Assembly (NCBI RefSeq): GCF_015477775.1
Contig: NZ_JADLQO010000012.1
Span: 202,279 to 266,278, forward strand
Reading direction: 5' to 3'
Source: Nocardia abscessus
GTDB lineage: Bacteria; Actinomycetota; Actinomycetes; Mycobacteriales; Mycobacteriaceae
DNA: 64,000 bases
The notes below the pieces were generated by a model. The model made no database searches. It was not told where the DNA came from and saw nothing but the letters and a program-made list of their open reading frames with translations. The position numbers and the translations under genes were made by a program. Of this stretch, positions 36,974 through 44,861 are shown one piece after another. Each line of letters starts with the position of its first letter. Positions within the stretch are counted from its first letter, which is position 1.

Positions 36974-37801
36974 TCAGATGCGGTAGACCCGCCGCGCGTT
37001 GGCCGTGGTGATCTTCGCCAGCTCCACCGGATCCTGCCCGCGCAATTCGGCCAGCGCGCGCACCGTGTACGGCAGGCAGTACGGCTCGTTCGGCGCGCCG
37101 CGGAACGGGTGCGGGGTCAGATACGGCGCGTCGGTCTCGACCAGGATCTGATCGTCGGGCACGACCTTGGCCGCTTCCCGCAGCTCGTGCGCGTTCTTGA
37201 AGCTCACGGTGCCGGAGAAACTCAGCACGTAACCCTCGGCCACACACGACAGCGCCATGTTCGTGTCCGAGGAGAAGCAGTGGAAGATAACGTTGTCCGG
37301 CGGGCCCTCGTCCAGCAGCACCGTCAGCAAGTCGTGATCGGCCTCGCGGTTGTGGATCATGAGCGGCTTGCGGATGCGCTTGGCCAGGTCGATGTGCCAG
37401 CGAAACCCCTCGATCTGCGTCTCGATGTCCGCGCAGCCCTCCAGCTTGCCCGGCCAGTAGTAATCCAGACCGGTCTCGCCGACGGCGACCACCCGCGGGT
37501 CGTCGGCCAGGCGCTCCAGCTCGGCCTTCGCGTCGTCATCGAGCGCGTTCGCCCTGGTCGGGTGCAACGCGACGGCGGCGAACACGCGATCGTCCCAGTG
37601 CGCGGCCCGCACCGCCCACCGAGCGGCGGCCAGGTCGTCGGCGACGGTGACCACCCGGCCGACCCCGACCGAAGCGGCGCGGTCCACGATCGCCGCGGTG
37701 GACGCCGCGTCGGTCGCGCCGCAGGCGTCCAGGTGGGTGTGCGCGTCCAGGATCGGCGACAGCGGCTCGGGCAACTCCGGCGCGGGACGTCCGGCGCTCA
37801 T
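36974..37801 (-). CDS. tatD: TatD-family deoxyribonuclease/hydrolase
   Basis: A 275-residue metal-dependent hydrolase. ILDAHTHLDACG supplies the first metal ligands (residues about 17-28), followed by VAVGETGLDYYWPG (Glu ligand), LMIHNREADHDLL, IFHCFSSD and VETDAPYLTPHPFRG with the late Asp. Known TatD proteins are Mg-dependent 3'-exonucleases. It is divergent from metG, as Rv1008 is from Rv1007c. Confidence 0.94.
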   Translation of the reverse strand: MSAGRPAPELPEPLSPILDAHTHLDACGATDAASTAAIVDRAASVGVGRVVTVADDLAAARWAVRAAHWDDRVFAAVALHPTRANALDDDAKAELERLADDPRVVAVGETGLDYYWPGKLEGCADIETQIEGFRWHIDLAKRIRKPLMIHNREADHDLLTVLLDEGPPDNVIFHCFSSDTNMALSCVAEGYVLSFSGTVSFKNAHELREAAKVVPDDQILVETDAPYLTPHPFRGAPNEPYCLPYTVRALAELRGQDPVELAKITTANARRVYRI

Positions 37802-37899
37802 CGGCGGCCACCACGCGGCGCGGACCGCACGCCCCGCGAATCGGCGACGGGCATATTCACGCGAGCGAAAGAATGCACGCGCATTACAGTAGACACACC

Positions 37900-39459
37900 A
37901 TGAGCGAAGCTGACCGCCCCGCCTTCTACATCACCACGGCCATCGCCTATCCGAACGGCGCGCCGCACATCGGGCATGCGTACGAGTACATCTCGGCCGA
38001 CGCCATCGCCCGATTCAAGCGCCTCGACGGCTACGACGTGTTCTTCATGACCGGCACCGACGAGCACGGCCAGAAGATGCAGCAGGCCGCGGCCGCCGAG
38101 GGCATCCCGGTGGAAGAGCTCGCGGCCCGCAACTCCGATGTGTTCGAGGCGCTGGACAAGACGCTCGAAGTCTCCTTCGACCGGTTCATCCGCACGACCG
38201 ACGAGGACCACCACGCCGCCTGCGCCGCCATCTGGGAGCGGATGCTGGCCAGCGGCGACATCTACCTGGGCAACTACTCGGGCTGGTACTCGGTGCGGGA
38301 CGAGGCGTTCTACACCGACGAGGAGACCACGGTGCTGGAGGACGGCACCCGCGTCTCCACCGAGACCAGGACGCCGGTCACCTGGACCGAGGAGTCGAAC
38401 TACTTCTTCCGGCTGTCGGCCTACCAGGACAGGCTGCTGGCGCTCTACGAGGAGCATCCGGAGTTCATCGCGCCCGCCACCCGGCGCAACGAGATCGTCA
38501 GCTACGTGAAGGCGGGCCTGAAGGACCTGTCCATCTCGCGCACCACCTTCGACTGGGGTGTCCCGGTGCCCGACCATCCCGACCACGTCATGTACGTGTG
38601 GGTGGACGCGCTGACCAACTACATCACCGGCGTCGGCTTCCCGGACACCGAGTCCGCGGCGTTCGGCAAGTTCTGGCCCGCCGACGTGCACATCATCGGC
38701 AAGGACATCACGCGGTTCCACACGGTGTACTGGCCCGCGTTCCTGCTGTCGGCCGGCGTGGAGCTGCCGAAACGCGTGTTCGTGCACGGGTTCCTGTACC
38801 ACAAGGGCGAGAAGATGTCCAAGTCGGTCGGCAACGTGGTCGACCCACTGGAACTGGTCGAGAACTACGGCTTGGACGCGGTGCGCTTCTTCCTGCTGCG
38901 CGAGATCTCCTACGGCCAGGACGGCAGCTACAGCCACGATGCCATCGTGAGCCGGATCAACAGCGACCTGGCCAACGAGTTCGGCAACCTGGTGCAGCGC
39001 AGCACCAAGCTGGTCGCGCGGGACTGCGGCGGCGCGGTGCCGACGCCAGGCGTGTTCACCGACGACGACCGCGCCCTGCTCGATCTGGCGGGCGGCCTGC
39101 TGGAGCGCTGCCGCGCCGAATTCGACGCGCAGCAGATGCATCTGGCGCTCGAAGCGATCTGGCTGACGCTGGGCGAGACGAACCGGTACTTCTCCGCGCA
39201 GGCGCCGTGGGCGCTGGCGAAGTCCGGCACGCCGGAGGATCTCGCCCGCGAGGCGACCGTGCTGTACGTGACGCTGGAGGTACTGCGCATCGTCGCGATC
39301 CTGGTGCAGCCGGTGCTGCCGGGGTCGGCGAGCCGCATCCTCGATCAACTGGGGCAGCAGCGCAGGACTTTCGCCGATATCGCGACACCGATCGAGCCCG
39401 GCCTGGCGTTGCCCGCGCCGGAACCGGTGTTCCCCAAGTACATCGAGCCGAAGGAATGA
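37900..39459 (+). CDS. metG: methionyl-tRNA synthetase
   Basis: A 519-residue class I synthetase. The HIGH-type motif is in YPNGAPHIGHAYEYISADA (residues about 17-35) and the KMSKS loop in HKGEKMSKSVGNVVDP (about 305-320). The connective peptide is the short zinc-less type, and length equals the mycobacterial enzyme (519). ATG 37900 is chosen; TACAGT ends 9 nt upstream and there is no clear ribosome site, so the leader is very short or absent. A perfect palindrome follows the stop. Confidence 0.96.
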   Translation: MSEADRPAFYITTAIAYPNGAPHIGHAYEYISADAIARFKRLDGYDVFFMTGTDEHGQKMQQAAAAEGIPVEELAARNSDVFEALDKTLEVSFDRFIRTTDEDHHAACAAIWERMLASGDIYLGNYSGWYSVRDEAFYTDEETTVLEDGTRVSTETRTPVTWTEESNYFFRLSAYQDRLLALYEEHPEFIAPATRRNEIVSYVKAGLKDLSISRTTFDWGVPVPDHPDHVMYVWVDALTNYITGVGFPDTESAAFGKFWPADVHIIGKDITRFHTVYWPAFLLSAGVELPKRVFVHGFLYHKGEKMSKSVGNVVDPLELVENYGLDAVRFFLLREISYGQDGSYSHDAIVSRINSDLANEFGNLVQRSTKLVARDCGGAVPTPGVFTDDDRALLDLAGGLLERCRAEFDAQQMHLALEAIWLTLGETNRYFSAQAPWALAKSGTPEDLAREATVLYVTLEVLRIVAILVQPVLPGSASRILDQLGQQRRTFADIATPIEPGLALPAPEPVFPKYIEPKE

Positions 39460-39463
39460 CCCG

Positions 39464-39489
39464 TCCGGCCCGCCGCGCGGCGGGCCGGA
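39464..39489 (+). terminator. perfect palindrome after metG
   Basis: TCCGGCCCGCCGC is followed directly by its reverse complement, a 26-bp perfect palindrome 4 bp after the metG stop. It should form a strong hairpin and is the likely metG terminator. Confidence 0.75.
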
Positions 39490-39681
39490 ACCATAAGGCG
39501 CGCAATGCTTTCGCCGTCTCGCCCCCCGGCTACCCAGGGGTGGGCCGTACCTGCCTTTCCGTCATGGAATGTGTTGTCGGATAATGAAACACCGGTTCGC
39601 GGCCCTGCGACGCCCGGACCGTGTGCGATCGGTACGACGACGCTGCCGTTCGGGATCGGTTCCGGCACAGAGAGGGCACAC

Positions 39682-40350
39682 ATGGGCCAGCAGCATGCGA
39701 CGGCATCCGCTCAGCGGTCGGGTTTCGCCGAGCGGCATCGGGCGGCACGCGAAGCCGTGCTCACGTCGCAGCGCGGCAGGCTGGTCGAGGCGATGGTGGA
39801 GTCGGTGGACAGCAAGGGCTATCCGGCGACCACGCTCACCGACATCGTCGGCCGCGCGCGGGTTTCGCGCACCACCTTCTACGACCATTTCGCCAACAAG
39901 GAGGAGTGTTTCGCCGAGGCGGTGCACACCGGTGTCGACATCATGGCGACCCGGATCGCGGACGAACTCGCCCAGCTGCCGTCGGACGCCGACGCCTACG
40001 CGAAAATCGAGTCCATCGTGGTCACCTTCTGCCGGACCGTCGCCACCGAGCCGGATTTCGCCCGGCTGGTTCTGGTGGAGTCGTTCAAGGTGAACCAGGC
40101 CGCCGTCGGCTACCGCGACCTCGCCGTCGACCGCTTCGCCCAGCTGTATCGGATCTTCTACGACCAGGCTCGCGCGGCGGACCCGACGCTGCCGGAGGTC
40201 TCCGACGGGCTGATCGCCCTGATCCCGGACGCGATCGGCGAGCGGACGCGGCGGGTCATCATCTCCGACGGACCCGCGCGGGTGCCGGATATGGCGCCGC
40301 TTTTCGTCCAGTTCGTCATGACCGCCCTAGGGCTATCGGTTCCCTCCTGA
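39682..40350 (+). CDS. TetR-family regulator
   Basis: A 222-residue TetR protein. A 20-residue extension precedes the helix-turn-helix TTLTDIVGRARVSRTTFYDHF (residues about 50-70), followed by ANKEECFAEAV. AGAGAGGG lies 5 nt before the ATG; longer upstream frames lack family similarity. It is flanked by metG and a convergent ICL/PEP-mutase gene, and no palindromic operator stands out in the 220 bp upstream. Target unknown. Confidence 0.87.
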   Translation: MGQQHATASAQRSGFAERHRAAREAVLTSQRGRLVEAMVESVDSKGYPATTLTDIVGRARVSRTTFYDHFANKEECFAEAVHTGVDIMATRIADELAQLPSDADAYAKIESIVVTFCRTVATEPDFARLVLVESFKVNQAAVGYRDLAVDRFAQLYRIFYDQARAADPTLPEVSDGLIALIPDAIGERTRRVIISDGPARVPDMAPLFVQFVMTALGLSVPS

Positions 40351-40424
40351 ACGCCGCGAGAACATTCCGGCCGCCACTGCCGAGAGGCCTTTCCGCCGTG
40401 GGGGCCGGCGCCCCACCGGGTGGT

Positions 40425-40439
40425 CCGGTGCGGCACCGG
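40425..40439. terminator. hairpin between convergent TetR and ICL/PEP-mutase genes
   Basis: CCGGTG-CGG-CACCGG forms a 6-bp stem with a 3-nt loop, 10 bp from the ICL/PEP-mutase stop. Confidence 0.45.
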
Positions 40440-40448
40440 CCGCGGGTC

Positions 40449-41213
40449 TCACTTCCAGCGGCCGAGCAGGGTCTCGATCTCCTTGGTCAGCACGGCCTGC
40501 AGGAAGGGGCCGAAGGTGATCCGCGCGACGCCCTGATCGGCGAGAGCCGCCTTGTCGGCCTGATCCGGCGCCACGGTGGCGCTGATCGGCAGCGGCAGTT
40601 CGCCGGTCAGGCGGCGCATGTCGGCCTCGGCGTGGCGGCCCACCGGGAACAGCACGTCAGCGCCCGCCTCGGCGGCCAGCTTCAGTCGCTCGATAGCGCG
40701 ATCGAGACGGTCGGCGTCGGCGCCGTCCCGGCGCAGGAACAGGTCGGTGCGCGCGTTGATCACCACGTGCACGCCCGCGGCGTCGGCGGCCTTGCGCAGA
40801 CCGTGCACGAGGTCGGCGTGCTCCTGCGCCGCGCGCAGGCGCCTGCCCTCGCTGTGCACGGTGTCCTCGATGTTCAGCCCGATCGCGCCCGCTTCCAGCA
40901 GCCCGTCCACCAGCCGCGTGGGCTCCTGCCCATAGCCCGACTCGATATCGACCGACACCGGAACGTCCACCGCCGCCGTGATCTGCCGCACCCGGGTCAT
41001 CGACTCGTCGAACGTCATCTGCTCCCCGTCCGCGCGGCCGATCGAGTCGGCCAGCGGATGACTGCCGACCGTCAGGGCCGAAAAGCCCGCCGCCACGGCG
41101 ACTTTCGCGGACCAGGCATCCCACACCGTCGGGAAAACGCCCGGATTCCCCGGCACGTGCAATCCGAGAAACGTCGTGGCCTTGCTCTCCAGAGAAGTCA
41201 TACCGATGATCAT
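40449..41213 (-). CDS. isocitrate lyase/PEP mutase superfamily protein
   Basis: A 254-residue TIM-barrel protein of the ICL/PEPM superfamily. NPGVFPTVWDAWSAKVAV (residues about 22-39), the metal motif PVSVDIESGYG (about 88-98) and GLNIEDTVH (about 112-120) are typical. The isocitrate-lyase KKCGH loop is not seen, so a carboxyvinyl-phosphonate mutase or oxaloacetate/methylisocitrate-type lyase is as likely. The first ATG is given; ATG 41201 four codons later is an equal choice. Confidence 0.85.
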   Translation of the reverse strand: MIIGMTSLESKATTFLGLHVPGNPGVFPTVWDAWSAKVAVAAGFSALTVGSHPLADSIGRADGEQMTFDESMTRVRQITAAVDVPVSVDIESGYGQEPTRLVDGLLEAGAIGLNIEDTVHSEGRRLRAAQEHADLVHGLRKAADAAGVHVVINARTDLFLRRDGADADRLDRAIERLKLAAEAGADVLFPVGRHAEADMRRLTGELPLPISATVAPDQADKAALADQGVARITFGPFLQAVLTKEIETLLGRWK

Positions 41214-41283
41214 GCCCGCCGCACCACCTCGGGTCGACCACCCACGGCGGAGCCGGACCGCACGGGCCCGGGGAAGTGGATCG

Positions 41284-42123
41284 CTACGAGGTGCGGCGCG
41301 CGGTGAGAACCGCGTCGTAGAGTTCGCGGCGGGAAACGGCGTGGGCGGCGGCGACCTCGGCGCAGGCGTCCTTCAGGCGAGCGCCCGCGGCGGTCAGCGA
41401 TTCGACGGCGTCGACCAGGTCCGCGGGATCGGCGGCGGCGGGCTGGGCGCCCGCCAGCACCACCGTGATCTCGCCCCGCGCGCCCTCGACGGCCCATGCG
41501 GCCAGTTCGGCCAGGGTGCCGCGAACCACTTCCTCATAGGTCTTGGTCAATTCCCGGCAGACGGCGGCGCGACGGTCCGGGCCGAGGACCTCGACCGCGT
41601 CGGCCAGGCAGTCGGCGAGCCGGTGTGGCGCCTCGAAGAACACGCAGGCGCGTGACTCGGTGGCCAAGGTGCGCAACCATTCCCGGCGCTGGCCGGATTT
41701 GCGCGGCGAGAATCCGTCGAAGCAGAACCGTTCCACCGGCAGGGCCGACAGCGCGAGCGCCGTGGTCACCGCCGAGGGGCCGGGCAGACAGGTCACCGGA
41801 AGGTCGCGCTCGACGCACGCCGCCACCATGCGGTAGCCGGGATCGCTCACCGACGGCATGCCCGCGTCGGTCACCAGCAGCACCGTGCGGCCCTCGGCGA
41901 TCTCGTCGAGCAGCATCGGGATCCGCGCGGTCTCGACGTGGTCGTAGAAGCTGACCACCCGGCCGGAGATCTCGACGCCGAGCGCCTTGGCCAGCGACCT
42001 GGTGCGCCGCGTGTCCTCGGCGGCCACCACGTCGGCGGTGGCCAGCCCATCGCGCAAGCGCTGCGAGGCGTCTCCGATGTCGCCCATCGGGGTCGCCGCG
42101 AGCACCAGCCTGCCCGTCGTCAC
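41284..42123 (-). CDS. rsmI: 16S rRNA (cytidine-2'-O)-methyltransferase RsmI
   Basis: A 279-residue tetrapyrrole-methylase-fold enzyme that methylates C1402 of 16S rRNA. GRLVLAATPMGDIGDASQRL (residues about 4-23), AAEDTRRTRSL, VLLVTDAGMPSVSDPGYR and PGPSAVTTALALS are diagnostic. GTG 42123 is chosen because an upstream extension is encoded by the adjacent repeat. GGAGAGG lies about 14 nt before it. Divergent from pmt, as Rv1003 is from Rv1002c. Confidence 0.95.
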   Translation of the reverse strand: MTTGRLVLAATPMGDIGDASQRLRDGLATADVVAAEDTRRTRSLAKALGVEISGRVVSFYDHVETARIPMLLDEIAEGRTVLLVTDAGMPSVSDPGYRMVAACVERDLPVTCLPGPSAVTTALALSALPVERFCFDGFSPRKSGQRREWLRTLATESRACVFFEAPHRLADCLADAVEVLGPDRRAAVCRELTKTYEEVVRGTLAELAAWAVEGARGEITVVLAGAQPAAADPADLVDAVESLTAAGARLKDACAEVAAAHAVSRRELYDAVLTARRTS

Positions 42124-42157
42124 TGTCGCTGTTCCGCCTCTCCGGATGTTCAGGGTA

Positions 42158-42210
42158 TTCAGGCCGTACAAGTCGGGAGCCGAAGGGTTCGCGTTCCGGT
42201 CCTGCGTCGG
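42158..42210 (+). repeat. dispersed repeat, partial copy
   Basis: TTCAGGCCGTACAAGTCGGG followed by TTCGCGTTCCGGTCCTGCG matches the first half of the 9934 copy on the same strand. It faces the full minus-strand copy at 42302-42409, so the rsmI-pmt gap carries two inverted copies. Confidence 0.8.
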
Positions 42211-42301
42211 TTCGTAGCGTATTCCGGTGTCGGCGACGACTACGGGCGGGTCTCGTGGGCCGGGTGGGATTGTCTCGGGGTCTACACCCGAGGCGACAGC
42301 T

Positions 42302-42409
42302 GATCTCGCACGGACATGGGTAACTCACCGGGTACGCCCATAACTCGAGCGCCACCCGACACAGGACCTCAACGCGACTCGTGCAACCACCCGACGCGTA
42401 CGGCCTGAA
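42302..42409 (-). repeat. dispersed ~105-bp repeat, copy 2 (full)
   Basis: On the minus strand it reads TTCAGGCCGTACGCGTCGGG, then GAGTCGCGTTGAGGTCC, and ends GGGCGTACCCGGTGAGTT plus ACCCATGTCCGTGCGAGATC. It parallels the 9934 copy throughout. It ends 35 bp before the pmt start. The remainder of the rsmI-pmt gap (42211-42301) shows nothing else. Confidence 0.85.
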
Positions 42410-42443
42410 TACCCGCAGCGGCGGCACAGCATACGATCGGTGC

Positions 42444-44069
42444 GTGACCCAGGTGACCGACCAGCGCGCGACCGCACGGTTCGGAACCGCGCCCTCCTGG
42501 TCGAGTCCGGGACCGCTGCGGCCGACGCCCGACTTCGGCCCCACCGACCGACTGCGCGGCTGGCTGGTGACGGCGTTCCTCACCGCGATCGCGGCGGTGA
42601 CGCGCTTCACGATGCTCAACTACCCGACCGACGCGGGCACTCCGGTGTTCGACGAGAAGCACTACGCCCCGCAGGCCTGGCAGATGCTCACCGGCGGCGG
42701 GGTGGAGGACAACCCCGGCTACGGACTGGTGGTGCATCCGCCGGTCGGCAAGCAGTTCATCGCGATCGGCGAGGCGATGTTCGGCTACAACGGCTGGGGC
42801 TGGCGCTTCACCGCGGCGGTCGCCGGAACGGTGCTGGTGCTGCTGGTGATCCGGATCGTGCGGAGGCTGGCGCGCTCCACCCTGATCGGCGCGATCGCGG
42901 GCATCCTGCTGATCGCCGACGGGCTCACCTTCGTCTCCTCCCGCATCGGCATGCTCGACATCTTCATGGCGCTGTTCGTCACCGCCGCGTTCGGCTGCCT
43001 GATCGTCGACCGTGACGAGATCCGCGCCCGGTTCGCGCGGGTGGACGCGCAGGGCCGGATCGGCGTGACGAATTGGGGGCCGCGCCTCGGGGTGCGCTGG
43101 TGGCGCTTCGGCGCGGGCGTGCTGCTCGGCCTGGCCTGCGGAACCAAATGGTCCGGCGTCTATTTCATCGCCGCGTTCGGCCTGATGAGCGTCTACTTCG
43201 ACCTCTCGGCGCGGCGGACCTACGGTGTGCGCCGCCCCTGGCTCGGCGTGGCCCTGCGCGATGTCGGTCCCGCGCTGTACGCGCTGGTGCTCGTCCCCCT
43301 CGGCGTCTATCTGGCGAGCTACTGGGCCTGGTTCGCCAGCGAGACCGGCGTGTACCGGTACATGCCGGGCAATCCGTCGGCGCCGACCGACCCGATCGGC
43401 ACCGGCGGATTCTGGTCGCATGTAGTGCCGGGCGCGCTGCGCTCGCTGTGGTACTTCAACGCCAGGTCGCTGGAATTCCACACGGAGCTGACCAATTCGG
43501 CGGGCAACCACCACCCCTGGGAATCCAAGCCCTGGACTTGGCCCATGGGCCTGCGCCCGATGCTGTACTACTACGCCGACGGCGGCGTCACCGGCTGCGG
43601 CCAGACCCAGTGCGTGAAGGCCGTGATGCTGATCGGGACGCCCGCCATCTGGTGGATCGCGGGTCCGCTACTGGTCTGGATGCTGTGGCGCGCCGTGGTG
43701 CGCCGCGACTGGCGCTACGGCACGGTACTGGTCGGCTACGGCGCCGCGCTGCTGCCCTGGTTCGCCACCCTCGACCGGCAGATGTACTACTTCTATGCCG
43801 TCCCGATGGCCCCGTTCCTGGTGATGGGCGTGGCGCTGGCGCTCGGCGACGTACTGGGCCCGGCGCGCCCGAGCACCATCCCGCGCAGCCCCGCCGGGAC
43901 CTACCTCCCCGCCCCGCCGAACGAACGGCGCAGCCTCGGACTGCTCGCGGTCTGTCTCTACCTGGGCTTGGTGATCGCCAACTTCATCTGGCTATGGCCG
44001 ATCCTCACCGCCCTGCCGATCACCCCGAGCAACTGGCACGACCACCTCTGGCTGCCCAGCTGGCGGTGA
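42444..44069 (+). CDS. pmt: protein O-mannosyltransferase (Pmt, GT39)
   Basis: A 541-residue polytopic membrane enzyme that mannosylates secreted proteins from polyprenyl-phosphomannose. The first-loop acidic motif VFDEKHYAPQAWQM (residues about 58-71) and VVHPPVGKQFIAIGE are typical of GT39. About ten hydrophobic helices follow, for example TLIGAIAGILLIADGLTF. GTG 42444 follows TACGAT by 5 nt with no ribosome site, suggesting a leaderless mRNA. The stop is followed at once by a hairpin-repeat array. Confidence 0.93.
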   Translation: MTQVTDQRATARFGTAPSWSSPGPLRPTPDFGPTDRLRGWLVTAFLTAIAAVTRFTMLNYPTDAGTPVFDEKHYAPQAWQMLTGGGVEDNPGYGLVVHPPVGKQFIAIGEAMFGYNGWGWRFTAAVAGTVLVLLVIRIVRRLARSTLIGAIAGILLIADGLTFVSSRIGMLDIFMALFVTAAFGCLIVDRDEIRARFARVDAQGRIGVTNWGPRLGVRWWRFGAGVLLGLACGTKWSGVYFIAAFGLMSVYFDLSARRTYGVRRPWLGVALRDVGPALYALVLVPLGVYLASYWAWFASETGVYRYMPGNPSAPTDPIGTGGFWSHVVPGALRSLWYFNARSLEFHTELTNSAGNHHPWESKPWTWPMGLRPMLYYYADGGVTGCGQTQCVKAVMLIGTPAIWWIAGPLLVWMLWRAVVRRDWRYGTVLVGYGAALLPWFATLDRQMYYFYAVPMAPFLVMGVALALGDVLGPARPSTIPRSPAGTYLPAPPNERRSLGLLAVCLYLGLVIANFIWLWPILTALPITPSNWHDHLWLPSWR

Positions 44070-44072
44070 TTT

Positions 44073-44190
44073 TTGGCAGCGCCTGCGGCGCTGCGTGTTC
44101 GCGGCTGTGTTGGTTTCTCCAGCGCCTGCGGCGCTGGGTGTTCGCGGCTGTGTTGGTTTCTCCAGCGCCTGCGGCGCTGGGTGTTCGCGG
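44073..44190 (+). repeat. 43-bp tandem repeat array after pmt
   Basis: The palindrome CAGCGCCTGCGGCGCTG occurs at 44077, 44120 and 44163, exactly 43 bp apart. Each is followed by (C/G)GTGTTCGCGGC, and copies 2 and 3 are preceded by TTGGTTTCTC. The first copy follows the pmt stop after a T5 run. Each palindrome can fold as a hairpin, giving three in a row. Confidence 0.9.
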
Positions 44191-44199
44191 CCCCCTTGT

Positions 44200-44320
44200 G
44201 GCTCGCGTCCGAGCGACCGCCGCTGGCGACTTCGTCGCGGACGCGGCGGCCGCTCGGACGCGAGCCGGGCCGCGAACGGCGCATGCTCGGTCTCGCTTCG
44301 CTCGAAACCGGGAGCTGGGG
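44200..44320 (+). repeat. dispersed repeat with 67-bp hairpin, copy B
   Basis: 44200-44266 is identical over 67 bp, as the reverse complement, to 5345-5411. It has 24-bp arms with one mismatch around TGGCGACTTCGTCGCGGAC, itself holding GCGAC/GTCGC. The flank to 44320 (CGAACGGCGCATGCTCGG, GCTTCGCTCGAAACCGG) matches copy A with several changes. Confidence 0.92.
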
Positions 44321-44423
44321 TGGTGTGGCGCGTTAGGCGGTGATCGCACTACCTCGGTTTCGCCGTTGCCGGTGGGGGGGCGATGCTCGCTTCTTCGTCA
44401 TGGACACCGCGCTTGGAGGCGGT

Positions 44424-44448
44424 GCCGGGCCGCGAACGGCGCATGCTC
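44424..44448 (+). repeat. 25-bp duplicate of the repeat flank
   Basis: The 25 bp starting GCCGGGCCGCGAACGG exactly repeat 44264-44288. The rest of 44321-44494, between this and gntR, shows no gene or other recognisable feature. Confidence 0.85.
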
Positions 44449-44494
44449 AGGGTCGAGCAGGTGTGATGGCGCGGATCCGCGTCCGCGCCGTGCG

Positions 44495-44854
44495 TCAAGC
44501 CTCCAGCGCCGCTTGCACGTAGCGCAGGGCGGTGGCGTCGTCCACGCCCAGCCTGCGCACCGTCGCGACGTACGCGGTGGCCGCGCGGCCTGCGACGTCA
44601 CGGGTCGGGTCACCGGAGGACGCGATGAACGAGCCCTGTCGGCCACGGGTTTCGACCACGCCGTCGACCTCGAGTTCGCGGTAGGCCCGCGCCACCGTGT
44701 TGGGGGCCAGGCCGAGCTGGGCGGCCAGGGCGCGGACGGTCGGGATCTTGGTTCCGGCGGTCAGCTCGCCGGAACGCACCTGCGCGATGATGCCCAGGCG
44801 TAGCTGCTCGTAGGGCGGCACAGCCGATTCATGGGAGACCGTGATGGTGAACAT
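44495..44854 (-). CDS. GntR-family regulator, YtrA-like
   Basis: A 119-residue short GntR protein. The winged helix-turn-helix spans PPYEQLRLGIIAQVRSGEL through TKIPTVRALAAQLGLAPNT and VARAYRELEVDGVVETRGRQG (residues about 13-74). A short helical tail of about 40 residues follows, as in the YtrA subfamily, which lacks a large ligand domain. Its ATG lies 7 bp after the arcA stop, so it is in the arcA transcript and may control it. Confidence 0.9.
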   Translation of the reverse strand: MFTITVSHESAVPPYEQLRLGIIAQVRSGELTAGTKIPTVRALAAQLGLAPNTVARAYRELEVDGVVETRGRQGSFIASSGDPTRDVAGRAATAYVATVRRLGVDDATALRYVQAALEA

Positions 44855-44861
44855 GGCGGAC

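Noticed and set aside
44073..44190. 43-bp period as a CRISPR-like array
   Set aside because: The sequence between the palindromes is itself repeated, so there are no variable spacers.
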